A DNA stretch of 64,000 bases. Origin: Prorocentrum cordatum. Lineage: Eukaryota > Sar > Dinophyceae > Prorocentrales > Prorocentraceae. Every line of letters starts with the position of its first letter. Position 1 is the stretch's first letter. Location: positions 1 through 64,000 of the forward strand of contig CAUYUJ010002772.1 of NCBI GenBank assembly GCA_963575745.1, given 5' to 3'. Positions 27,616-38,452 of the stretch are shown in pieces. Position numbers and translations under genes: made by a program. The notes beneath the pieces are model-generated. The model was not told where the DNA came from, did no database searches, and worked only from the letters and a program-made list of their open reading frames with translations.

Positions 27616-28383
27616 GCTGCCAACGTCCCCAGCGTGGCGAGGGGTTAGGCCACTAGGAGCGCTGGGGTAGTGTGGGGCCAGGTCCCCCTTCCCAGCCCAA
27701 GCTTGGCCAGGGTCCCGAAGCTTGGGCCGCGTGGAGCGCGGCATCGCAATTCGCTGAAGGGGGCATGCACTTGTCCACTTCGGGCATTTTGCTCTCTGCG
27801 CCTCTGGCGCCACTTCTGCGTGTGCAACGCAGCGCCCCACCCCCTCTCCCCCGTGCGCCCGGTCCCGCGTCTGTCAGGCGTCGGACACTGCCCCCCGCAC
27901 CTCCTGGGGCGGTGACCCGGGCAACGGGCTGCCCCTGGACTCGCCTCCCTCAGGCGCCGGACGCGGCCCCAGCTTGGGGGCCGCGAGCCGGGAAATGGCT
28001 GGCACTGGACTCCCGGGGCCCCGAGGAGGAGCCCAACGACTCCTCCTGAGCGCCCGCGCCCTGGGCGCCCGCGTCCTGGGCGGCCACGCGGCCGCCAACC
28101 TGGGCCTCTTCCCTTTTCCGCGATTTGCTTCTTACTCGGTGCGCAGCGCCGCCTTCGCACACGGCAGCACGGCGGCTGCCGCGCGTCGGCGAGCTCGCCG
28201 AAGCGGCCCGGCGTTCGCCCCGGGAGGCTACACTTTTGCAGGCAAACGGCCACTTATTTTGGCTGCGCTTGCGGTTTTGCTTTGATGGTGGCCGATGGGC
28301 CAGCGAGCGTGCCGGAAAGGCGCGCAGCCTCGTGCTGCGCGCCGTGCCAGCTGCCTGGTCCACCAAGGGGCCGAACATCATAT
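27616..28383. other. Intergenic, GC-rich, nothing recognised
   Basis: Open frames exist on both strands only because of high GC. I see no domain, repeat array or RNA gene. The GAT microsatellite begins at its end. Confidence 0.5.
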
Positions 28384-28661
28384 TAAGGATCCGCAGCGCT
28401 AATATGATGCGACCTTGGCGTGATGATGGTAATGATGACGATGATGATGATGATGATGATGATGATGGTGATGATGACGGTGGCGCTGATGATGCCACTG
28501 ATGTCGGTGGTCATGATGGCGATGGTCATGATGTCGGTGGTCATGATGACGGTGGTCATGACGACGATGGTCATGATGTCGGCGGTCATGGTGTCGCTGA
28601 TTGCGCTGATGATGTCGGTGGTCATGATGGCGACTACGATGGTGGTGATGACGACGACTAG
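28384..28661. repeat. GAT microsatellite with TCATGATG... higher-order pattern
   Basis: A nearly pure (GAT)n run at 28425-28470 passes into degenerate GGTCATGATGxCGGT units to 28661. It reads as poly-Asp, His-Asp or Met repeats in different frames, which I treat as artefact. Confidence 0.9.
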
Positions 28662-28689
28662 TTTTTCCGCTTGCAAGTGTCGCGGCGCC

Positions 28690-31600
28690 AGCTGCCGCGA
28701 CACCGCCTTGGCCTCAGAAGGCGCGCCAGAGGCGGCGTCACTGGCACGCCAGAGGCAGTGACTCGGCCACGCCAGAGTCAGTGTCTCGGGCAATCATCTC
28801 CCAGCGAAGGTCTTCCCAAGGGTTGCTCTTATTCTGCCCGCTTCCTGAGGGCGGTGAATTGTCGGGGCACGCCAGAGGCAGTGCATTCTGGCCGCTTCCA
28901 GAGGCCGCTTCCTGAGGGCGGTCAGTTGGCGGGCGCCCTTCGGCCGCTTCAGGCCGCTTCCTGAGGCCACTTCGTGTTGGGGCGCGCTCGCCACGGCGGG
29001 GCGCGCCAGAGGCAGTGCCTGCGCCCACTTCGCCCATGGCGGGGCGCGCCCATGGCGGGACGCGCTCCTCCTGCCGCGCCCTGTTCGCCCATGTGATGAG
29101 CATGCCTTTGTTGTCGGCCTTCTCGCGCCAGGCGAATTCGTCGGAGTGTCCGTCGAGGAAATCCTTCAGCCCCGCAGGCGCCACAAGCTTGTTGAACGTC
29201 TCGAACGCGCGCTCGTCGCGCCACCACAACTTGTTGCGGGAAATCCGCGACGGGTCGAACTCACCGCCGCCCTTGCCCGCGCGCAGGCAAGCGCGCCCCT
29301 ATGCGGAAGCGCGGCCGACGGGCAGCCGCGAAAGCAGCGACGCGCTGCGCGCAAAAGTCAGCAAGCGCCAGAGGCAGCTCTTCAGAGGGTTCTGCAAGGA
29401 AAGAAGCGCCAGAGGCAGCTACTCAGCAGCACCGCGCCCTCACCTTCGCCGCCGGGGCAGGCCCCAGCGCCCTGTCTCCTGATAGCGCAGGCGCCGAGCA
29501 TTCTTCTTGAGAGTACCCCCGCCGTCTGCGACTCGCTGTGCTCCTTCCTCGTCGCGAATATCGGTTGTCGGAGGTGCAGCGCGCACAGGAAGTGGCACGA
29601 GCAAAGGCGGCGCCCGTAGCTGAACATCTCCGCCAGCGTCACGAATTGTTCTGTCCTGATGTACCACGTCTCGCCAGAGGCAGAGTCGTCTTCGACACAC
29701 TTCAGATGCGCGGTCTCGCCACCATCCACGTCCAGGATCCACTTCATCTCCGCCAGAGGCAGGAAGTCCGTATCCCTGCCAGCGTTCTTCCAGGCCAGGT
29801 AATCACGCGCCTTTTCGCTCGTGGCGCACTGGTGATGCCAGAACCTGACGCGGCAGAGATTGCCCACGAATTCAGAAGGCACGCCCCTCCACCCGCGCCC
29901 CCCCCCAGCGCCGCGCCTCGCCGCTGTGCTTCTCGAGGATGTGCTTTACGCAGGACTCGTCGTCGGGAATCCCTGCTTTGCGCTTCGATGCCTCGAAGGC
30001 GTCTGGCGTCAGCGCCGCCCACCCGTCGCCGAGCACGGCATTCGGGCATGCCTCGGCGAAGGGCGCGCCAGGGGCAGCGTCAGGGCCCCGCAGCTCCTGC
30101 CACAGCCGCCGCCTGTAGCGTTGCTTGTTGGGGGCCAGCGCGCGCGCGACGGGCCACAGCTGCCCTGCGTCATTTGGGCTGTCGTTTCGGTGGGGGGCGC
30201 CTTCGAGCAACTGCCTCCATGTAGGGATCGGGTCGCACCAAAAGCCGAGCTTTCTCTGCGTGCGGAAGGCGTTTCGGTCCTCGAGCTGCGGCATCTGCCA
30301 GTCTCGGACGCGAGCTTGGGCGTCGGTTTCCCTACGCTCCTTGTTGTCGACGAAGTGCTGCTGCCTGGCACACGTTCGGACGACGCTGCGAAGCTCGGCC
30401 TTGCGTTCGTCGGGCACTCGTCTGCGCTTCCTCTCAGAGAGACGAGTCGTCAGGAACACTTCCTCTGTTGCGCCAGAGACAGCATACTCGGGTGCGCCAG
30501 AGGCAGCATCCTCCCGCTCGTCCTCTGGTGAGCTAGAGGAAGCAACATCCTCCTCGGTCGGTCTCTGCAGCATTTTGCTCCGCCGCCCTTCGGAGGGCTC
30601 GAGTTGTCTCCCCCGTCGCATCGCGCGGTCTCCTCGCCTGCGTCGCCGTCGACGCCCTCGTCGAAAGACGTGCTGCCCAGCTCAGGAGCTGGAGGGGGCG
30701 GAAGCGCGCTCCCTGTTGCAGCGGGTGGATGCGCCGCGATCGCACTGGCCAAGGCAGGCGGAGGCGCCGCGATCGCACTGGCCAAGGTAGGCGGATGCCA
30801 AGGCAGCGGGCCCAAGGCCGTCGCTGCCGAAGGCGCCGGATAGCCGCCAGAGGCAGGCAGGAGCGGCGCGGCGGCAGGGGCAGGCGCGAGAGTCAGGGGA
30901 AGCTGCCCTGGCGGCGTCGGCCAAGGCACGTCTCGGGGAGGATGGCGCGGCGGCGGCGGCCGCAATTGAGGCCACGTCGTCGCCGAATCTGCTGGCCAGC
31001 TGGCGGCCGGCGGCGGCGGCGGCGAGCTGGCCCTCACCCATGCATGCGTAACCAAAACAACGGGTGGCTTCTCTCCACGCGCGCCAGGGGCAGCGGCGCT
31101 GTTCTTCTTTGAAGTCGTGGCAGGCGGCGGCGCCGCCTTCTCATGCAGCGGAAGAAGCGGCGCCTTCTTCGCGTTAACCTTTGGCGCCGCCTGCGGCGGC
31201 CACGCCAGCGGCGCAGGCCACGGCGCGACTGGTCTTGGTGGTGTAGCGGCGCGGCCGCTGCCGCTCACGCTGGCTGGCGCAGGAGCAGGCGGCGGGGGTG
31301 GCGCAGGAGCTGGCGCAGGAGCTGGCGCAGGAGCTGGCGCAGGAGCAGCGACCGCAGCAGCAGGAGCGGCGGACGCGCCAGAGGCAGCGGACGCGCCAGA
31401 GGCAGCGGAGACGCCAGAGAGAGCGTTATACTCCGCGGCGTACATTTCGGGCACGCGGTGGGCGGCTTCGACCGAGTCGAAAAAGACTGACCGCGCCACG
31501 TCCTCTTGCTCCCTCGAGAGCTTCTTTCTAGGAGCAGGTCTCCACCACAAACCGAGTAGCCCAGAAGTGTGTTCAGACACAGCCTCATCGCGCAGGTCCT

Positions 31601-32352
31601 CGTCCGCCGCGGGGGGCGAGGGCGGCGCCCACAGGTTCAGATGGGCGGGCGCCGAGCCGAGCCGAAAGCCGCGGCTCAGCGCATTAGCAACCCGACGTGC
31701 CACAATGTCAGGGTCCTCCCCGTGCGACAGCTGGTTGTGGAGCTCCAGCAGCGTCTGGCAATCAAGACAAATCTCGGCTGCGGCCAAGGAGCTCTGTAGC
31801 TGCCTCTTTCTCGGAAAATTGCGCGCGCCCGTCAGGCGGAAGGCGCCCGCGTCCAGGAAGAGAACGCGCTCCCCTTCGGAATCCCAGGCCAAGTTATCCA
31901 GCTTCAGGTCGGACATATAGACGCCACGCCCAGCAGCCTGGGCGAAGCTCCGCACCGCCAGGAGGAAAACGCGCCGCTTGCCCTGGCTGTCGTCGCGCAG
32001 CAACCGCACGCGCCGATCCAACGGCATGGCGCTGTTGACCATGAGGAAGTGCAGGTGCCTGACGCCGCCGCTGGGCCCGTGGAGCGCAGCGGCGCCGCAG
32101 TGGAGGACGGCCGGCGCCAGCTCCCGCAGGGCCCCCGACATCTCGGCCTCGCGTTCATTCGCCTGCACCTGCTTTGCGCGCTCGGCTAGCTTGACGACGC
32201 GCTGCTGGTCCGTTGTTGTATATAATGCGCGACATGCCGTGCGCGGCGTAGGTGAGGCTGAAACGCACGGTCGGCATCGCGTCGTCGGCGTCAGAGGCAG
32301 CGGACGCGCCGGAGGCAGCGGACGCGCCAGAGGCAGCGGAGACGCCAGAGAG
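28690..32352 (+). repeat. Dispersed 11-14 bp word GCGCCAGAGGCAG, about 20 copies
   Basis: Exact or one-mismatch copies occur near 28729, 28750, 28772, 28872, 29007, 29367, 29408, 29674, 29751, 30070, 30471, 30496, 30848 and 31083, with tandem clusters of 3-4 at 31377-31425 and 32288-32352. All are in the same orientation and they fall in different reading frames of the minus-strand genes (Ser-Ala-Ser-Gly, Cys-Leu-Trp or Leu-Pro-Leu-Ala). The spread is therefore at DNA level, not protein repeats. Confidence 0.8.
28738..30621 (-). pseudogene. Hypothetical minus-strand gene in three frames
   Basis: Coding-like segments follow one another on the minus strand. 30621-29872 holds KRRRVPDERKAELRSVVRTC, KLGFWCDPIPTWRQLL, RYRRRLWQELRGPDA and DESCVKHILEKHSGE. 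29882-29382 holds LCRVRFWHHQC, KARDYLAWKNAGRDTDFLP, EMKWILDVDGGET and ETWYIRTEQFVTLAEMFSYG. 29229-28738 holds WWRDERAFETFNKLVAP and FLDGHSDEFAWREKADNKG. Composition and the absence of low complexity suggest real protein. I recognise no domain. The breaks may be frameshifts or introns. The GCCAGAGGCAG word recurs inside all three. It may be one gene with, or lie just downstream of, the kinase-like gene. Confidence 0.45.
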
Positions 32353-32613
32353 AGCGGTGCCGCGGCGGAGCCACGCATCCATGGCGAAGGGCAAGTCAAT
32401 GCGCCTGGAACACGTGCTGCGCGCTCGCGCCCACTCTCGGGAAGGCTGCAGCTGTTGTGCGCGGAGGTGGAGCACCAGCGCCATGGCGACAGTACTTAAA
32501 CAGTTGCGCGGCAGGATTCCAAGGGGAGCCACGCCTTCTTGGAGCCAAAATGGGCGGCGGACAGACGGGCCTCCCCCAGTGGAAATGTAATATTTTTGCA
32601 CGCTCTGCCCCAA
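30450..32613 (-). pseudogene. Protein-kinase-like gene with Pro/Ala-rich tail
   Basis: The N-terminal part (32613-32210) reads VRFSLTYAAHGMSRIIYNNG, a plausible nucleotide-binding loop. A frame change near 32210 leads to QQRVVKLAERAK (VVK, candidate beta-3 Lys) and NEREAEMSGAL (candidate helix-C Glu). GVYMSDLKLDNLAWD is a catalytic loop with HRD replaced by MSD but D-x-K-x-x-N kept, and RVLFLDAGAF has DFG replaced by DAG. It continues with EICLDCQTLLELHNQL and a long Pro/Ala tail containing AASGA units encoded by the dispersed GCCAGAGGCAG word. A kinase fold is likely. Activity is doubtful given the altered HRD and DFG, though the metal-binding Asp residues remain. Confidence 0.55.
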
Positions 32614-32654
32614 TCGAACCCTCCAAATCTCGACCGGCCCCCCTCAAGCGTTTA

Positions 32655-35600
32655 CACCTGGTCGGGTCTAGTTTTTCCTTTGCTCCGGTCTAGTTTTTCC
32701 TTTGGTCGTGTCTAGTTTTTCTCTGGTCGGGTGGGTCTAGTTCCCCCCTGGTCGGGTCTAGTTTTTCCTTTGGTCGGGTGTAGTTTTTCTCTGGTCGGGT
32801 CTAGTTTTTCCCTGGTCGGGTCTAGTTTTTCCTTGGTCGGATCTAGTTTTCCCTGTGGTCAGGTTTAGTTTTTCCCTGGTCGGGTTTAGTTTTTCCCTGG
32901 TCGGGTCTAGTTTTCCCCTGGTCGGGTCTAGTTTTTCCTCTGGTCGGGTCTAGTATTTCCTTGGTCGGGCCTAATTTTCCTCTGGTCGGGTCTAGCTTTC
33001 CCCTCGTCGGGTTTAGTCCTTCCTTTGGTCCAGTCTAATTTTTCACTGGTCGGGTCTAGTTTTCCCCTGGTCGGGTCCAGTTTTTCTCTGGTCGGGTCTA
33101 GTTTTTCCCTGGTCGGGTCTAGTTTTCCCCTCCTGGTCGAGTCTAATTGTTCCTGTGGTCGGGTCTAGTTTTCCCCTGGTCGGGTTTAGTTTTTCCTGTG
33201 GTCGGGTCTAGTTTTTCCTTGGTCGGGTCTAGTTTTCCCCTGGTCGGGTCTAGTTTTCCCCTGGTCGGGTCTAATTTCTCCTTTGCTCAGGTATACTTCT
33301 TCCCTGGTCGGGCCTGGTTTTCCTAATTTCCCCTGGTCGGGCTTAGTTTTTCCTGGTCCGGTCTAATTTTTTTCTGGTCGGGTCTAATGATTCCCTGGTC
33401 GGGTCTAATTTTCCCGTGGTCGGGTCTAGTTTTTCCCTTGGTAGGGTATAGTTTTTCTCTGGTCAGGTCTAGTTTTTCCCTGGTCGGGTCTAGTTTTCCC
33501 CTGGTCGGGTCGAGTTTTTCAATTGATCGGGTCTAATTTGTCCTTGGTCGGGTCTAATTGTTCGCTGGTCGGGTCTAGTTTCCCCCTGGTCGGGTCTAGT
33601 TTTTCCTTTGGTCGGGTCTAGTTTTCCCCTGGTCGGGTCTAGTTTTCCCTGGTCGGGTCTAGTTTTCCCCTGGTCGGGTCTAGTTCTTCCTTTGGTCGGG
33701 TCGGGTTTTTCCCCCTGGTCGGGTCTAGTTTTCCCTGTGGTCGGGTCTAGTTTTTCCCTGGTCGGATCTAGTTTTCCACTGGTCGGGTCTAGTTTTTCCT
33801 TTGGTCGGGTCTAGTTTTTCCCTTGGTCGGGTCTAATTGTTCGCTGGTCGGGTCTAGTTGTTCCTTGGTCGGGTCTAATTCTCGCTGTGGTCAGGCTTAG
33901 TTTTTCCCTGTGGTCAGGTCTAGTGTTTCCCGAGTCGGGTCTAATTTTCCCCTGGTCGGGTTTAGTTTTCCCTGTGGTCGGGTCTAGTTTTCCGATGGTC
34001 GGGTCTAGTTTTTCCTTTGGTCGGATCTACTTTTTCCCTGGTCGGGTCTAGTTTTCCCCTGGTCGGGTCTAGTTTTTCCTTTGATCCGGTTTAGTTGTTC
34101 CTTTGGTCAGGTCTAGTTTTTCCTTTGGTCGGGTCTAGTTTTCCCGTAGTCGGGTCTAGTGTTTCCTGTGGTCGGGTCTAGTTTTTCCCTGGTCGGGTCT
34201 ACTTTTTCTCTGGTAGGGTCTAGTTGTCCTCTGGTCGGGTCTGGTGATCCCTGTGGTCGGGTCTAGTTTTCCCCTGGTCGGGTCTAGTTTTTCCTGTGGT
34301 CGGGTCTAGTTTTCCCCTGGTCGGGTCTAGTTTTTCCTCTGGTCGGGTCTAGTTTTTCCCTGGTCGGGTCTAGTTTTCCCCTGGTCGGGTCTAATTTTCC
34401 CTTGGTCGGGTTTAATTTTGTCCTTTCGCTCGGTCCAGTTTTTCTCTGGTCGGCTTTAGTTTTTCCCTGGTCGGGTCTAGTTTTCCCCTGGTCGAGTCTA
34501 GTTGTTCCTTCGGTCGGGTCTAGTTTTCCCTGGTCGGGTCTAGTTTTTCCCTGGTCGGGTCTAGTTTCCCCTGGTCGGGTCTAGTTTTTCCTTTTATCCG
34601 GTCTAGTTTTTCTTTGCTCGGATCTAGTTTTTCCCTGGTCGGGTCTATTTATTCTGTGGTCGGGTCTAGTTGTCCCCTGGTCGGGTCTAGTTTTTCCCTG
34701 GTCGGGTCTAGTTGTCCCCTGGTCGGGTATAGTTTTTCCTTTGGTCGGGTCTTTGTTTTCCCTGGTCAGGTCTAATTTTCCTCTGGTCGGGTCTAGTTTC
34801 CCCTGGTCGGGTCGAGTTTTTCCTTTGATCCGGTCTAGTTTTCTTTGCTCGGATCTAGTTTTTCCCTGGTCGGGTTTACTTGTTCCTTGATCAGGTCTAG
34901 TTTTTCCTTTGGTCGGGTTTAACTTTTCCCTGGTCGGGTCTAGTTTTGCCCTGTTCGGGTCTAATTTTCCCCTGGTCTGGTCTAGTTTTCGCTGTGGTCA
35001 GGCTTAGTTTTTACCTGGTCGGGTCTAGTTGTTCCATGGTCGGGTCTAGTTTTCCCCTGGTCGGGTTTAGTTTTCCCTGTGGTCGGGTCTAGTTTTCCCC
35101 TGGTCAGATTCAGTTTTCCTCCGGTCGGTTCTAGTTTTCCCCTGGTCGGGTCTAGTTGTTCCTTTGGTCGGGTCTAGTTTTTCCCTGGTCGGGTCTAGTT
35201 TTCCCTGGCTGGGTACAGTTTTCCCCTGGTCGGGTCTAGTTTTTCCTTTGGTCGGCTCTACTTTTTCCCTTGGTCGGGTCTAGTTTTCCCTGTGGTCGGA
35301 TCTAGTTTTTCCCTGGTCGGATTTAGTTTTTCCTGTGGTCGGGTCTAATTTTTCCCCTGGTCGGGTCTAGTTTTCCCGTTGGTCGGGTCTAGTTTTTCCC
35401 TGGTCGGGTCTAGTTTCCCCCTGGTCGGGTTTAGTTTTCCCTTGGTCGGGTCTAGTTGTTCCTGTGGTCGGGTCGAGTTTTTTCTTGGTCGGATCTAGTT
35501 TTCCTCTGGTCGCGTCTAGTTTTCCCCTGGTCGTGTCTAGTTTTCCCTGGTCGGGTCTACTTTTCCGCTGGTGGGATCTAGTTTTCCATGTGGTCGGGTC

Positions 35601-37790
35601 TAGTTTTCCCCTGGTCGGGTCTAGTTTTCGCTGTGGTCAGGTCGTTTTTCCCTGGTCGGATCTAGTTTTCCTCTGGTCGGGTCTAGTTTTCCCGTGGTCG
35701 GGTCTTATTTTTTCCCTTGGTCGGGTCTACTTGTTCTCTGGTCGGGTCTGCTGTTTCCCTGGTCGGGTCTAGTTTTTCCTTGGTCGGGTATAGTTTGCCC
35801 TGTGGTCGGGTCGAATTTTCCCTGGTCGGATCTAGTTTTCCTCTGGTCGGGTCTAGTTTTCCCCTGGTCGGGTCTAGTTTTTCCTTTGGTCGGGTCTAAT
35901 TGTTTTCCCTGGTCGGGTCTAGTTTTCCCTGGTCTGCTCTAGTTTTCCCATGGCCGGGTCTAGTATTTTTCCTTTGGTCGGGTCTAGTTTTTCCCCTGGT
36001 CGGGCTTAGTTTTCCCTGTGATCGGGTCTAGTTTTTTTCCCTGGTCGGATCTAGATTTCCTCTGGTCGGGTCTAGTTTTCCCTTGGTCGGGTCTAGTTTT
36101 GCCTTTGATCGGGTCTAGTTTTTCTCTGGTCGGGTCTAGTTTTCCCTGGTCGGGTCTGGTTTTCCCTGTGGTCGGGTCTAATGTTTCCTTCGGTCGGGTG
36201 TAGTTTCCCCTTGGTCGGGTCTAGTTTTCCGCTGGTCGGGTTTAGTTCCTCCTTTGGTCGGGTCTAATTTGTCACTGGTCGGGTCTAGTTTTCCCTTGTC
36301 GGGTCTGGTTTTCTCCTGGTCGGGTCTAGTTTTTCCTGTGGTCGGGTCGGGTTTTCCCATGGTCGGGTCTAGTTTTCCCTGTGGTCGGGTCTAGTTTTCC
36401 CTTGGTCGGGTCTAATTTTCCCCTGGTCGGGTCTAGTTCTCCCCTGGTCGGGTCTAGTTTTGCCTTTGGTCGGGTCTAGTTTTTCTCTGGTCGGGTCTAG
36501 TTTTTCCCTGGTCGGGTCTAGTTTTCCCCTGGTCGGGTCTAGTTTTTCCCTGTGGTCGGGTCTAGTTTGTCCTGTGGTCGGGTCGGGTTTTCCCATGGTC
36601 GGGTCTAGTTTTCCCTGTGGTCGGGTCTAGTTTTCCCTTGGTCGGGTCTAATTTTCTCTGGTCGGGTCTAGTTCTCCCCTGGTCGGGTCTAGTTTTGCCT
36701 TTGGTCGGGTCTAGTTTTTCTCTGGTCGGGTCTAGTTTTTCCCTGGTCGGGTCTAGTTTTCCCCTGGTCGGGTCTAGTTTTTCCCTGTGGTCGGGTCTAG
36801 TTATTCCTTTGGTCGGTTTTAGTTTTTCTCTGGTCGGTCTAGTTTTCCCCTGGTCGGGTCTAGTTTTTCCTTTGGTCGGGTTTAATTTTCCCTGGTCGGG
36901 TCTAATTTTCCCTGGTCGGGTTGGTCGGGTCTAGTTATTCCCTTGGTCGGGTCTAGTTTTCCTTGTGGTCGGGTCTAGTTTTCCCTGGTCGGATCTAGTT
37001 GTCCTCTGGTCGGGTCTAGTTTTCCACTGGTCTCTAGTTTTCCTTGTGGTCGGAGTTTTCCCTGGGATCTAGTTGTCCTCTGGTCGGGTCTAGTTTTCCA
37101 CTTGTCGGGTCTAGTTTTGCCTTTGATCGGGTCTAGTTTTTCTCTGGTCGGGTCTAGGGTCTGGTCTAGTTTTCCCCGGGTCAGGTCTAGTTTTTCCCTT
37201 TGGTCAGGCCTAGTTTGTCCCTGGTCGCATCTAGTTTTCCTCTGGTCGGGTCTAGTTTTCCCCTGGTCGGGTCTAGTTGTTCCTTTGGTCGCGTCCAATG
37301 TTTCTCTGGTCGGGTTTAGTTTCCCCTGCTCGGGTCTAGTTTTTCCATGGTCGGATCGAATTTTCCATGTGGTCGGGTCTAATGTGTCCTGTGGTCGGGT
37401 CTAGTTTTCCTTGTGGTCGGGTCTAGTTGTTCCTTTGGTCGGGTCTAGTTTTTCTCTGGTCGGGTCTAGTTTTTCCCTGGTCGGGTCTAGTTTTCCCTGG
37501 TCGGGTCTAATGTTTCCTGTGGTCGGGTCTACTTCCCCTGGTCGGATCTAGTTGTCCTCTGGTCGGGTCTAGTTTTCCCCTGGTCGGGTCTATTTTTCCT
37601 TTGGTCGGGTGTAGTTTTTCCCCTGGTCGGGTCTAGTTTTGCTTGGTCGGGTCTAGTTTTCCCCTGGTCGGGTTTAGTTTTTCCTTTGGTCGGGTCTAGT
37701 TGTTCGTTGGCCGGGTGTAGTTTTCCCTGGTCGGGTCTAGTTTTCCTGTGGTCGGGTCTAATTGTTTCCTTTGGTCGGGTCTAGTTTTTC
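32655..37790 (+). repeat. Satellite of about 21 bp (GGTCGGGTCTAGTTTTCC), about 5.1 kb
   Basis: Over 200 tandem copies of a unit with core GGTCGGGTCTAGTTTT followed by a variable pyrimidine run (CCCT, CCTTT, CCTGTG or CTCT) have lengths of about 17-24 bp. Length variation keeps changing the frame, giving repetitive Val-Gly-Ser-Ser-Phe open frames that are not genes. No higher-order period is obvious by eye, except a duplicated block near 36330-36560 and 36570-36790. The same satellite resumes at 45424. Confidence 0.95.
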
Positions 37791-37943
37791 CAAACCATCC
37801 TGTGGTGTTGGGTCCTCGTTTTGAAGAGACAGCGCCCCGCGTCTCCTCTCCTCTCCTCTCCTCTCCTCCTCCTCCTCTCCCCCCTCCTCCCTCCTCTCAT
37901 CGCCGTCATCATATTCATCGTCATCATCATCATCATCCTCATC

Positions 37944-37978
<35 letters not shown>

Positions 37979-38111
37979 CCTCGTCATCATCACCACCAGC
38001 ATCATCATCGTCATCATCATCGCCATCGCCATTAGTTCCCAACCACCCTGTCATCATCACCACCAGCATCATCATCGTCATCACCACCAGCATCACCATC
38101 GTCATCATTAT
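37791..38111 (+). repeat. TCCTC and CAT microsatellites at the DIRS insertion site
   Basis: (CTCCT)n at about 37848-37895 is followed by (CAT)n-rich sequence to 38111. A 30-bp piece (38012-38041, ending CCATTAGTTCCCA) is identical to 43908-43937 on the other side of the DIRS element. Confidence 0.85.
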
Positions 38112-38353
38112 CATGACCCTGACTGCTCTCTTTCCAGACTACTGCTTGCGGTGCACAGGTGAGCGTCTTCAAACCAATTCTGCCCCAGCTTTTTGGGGTT
38201 GGGCGGGTTCTGGGTGAACCAAAAAGCCTGCAGAGCGGAAAACGGATGACGAGGCCAGGTCATTTCCGTGGGGCACAAACATGACCCTGACTGCTCTCTT
38301 TCCAGACTACTGCTTGCGGTGCACAGGTGAGCGTCTTCAAACCAATTCTGCCC
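38112..38353 (-). repeat. DIRS repeats B2, A2 and B1
   Basis: 38112-38185 and 38280-38353 are identical over 74 bp (B2, B1). Between them, 38215-38282 (A2) is identical to 43843-43910 (A1) over 68 bp. A2 and B1 share the bases CAT at their junction (38280-38282). On the plus strand each B copy contains CTCTTTCCAG, 21 nt, then GTGAGCG, which looks like a micro-exon framed by canonical splice signals. Confidence 0.92.
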
Positions 38354-38452
38354 ATAGACAGGACCCCCGCATACAGCACTGGAGTGGCGAATTTATTCGA
38401 CGATATATTACAGATTGGACATTTCAGCAGGAACCCCCCCGAGGCCCCAAGA

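Noticed and set aside
28384-28661. Poly-Asp/His ORF
   Set aside because: Pure GAT microsatellite with no flanking coding sequence.
32655-37790. Numerous Val-Gly-Ser-Ser-Phe repeat ORFs on both strands
   Set aside because: They follow the satellite unit and change frame with its length; no start context or non-repetitive sequence.
37791-38111. Target-site duplication of the DIRS element (30-bp identity)
   Set aside because: The left copy is 70 bp from the element edge and the element type does not make duplications; reported instead as a flank similarity.
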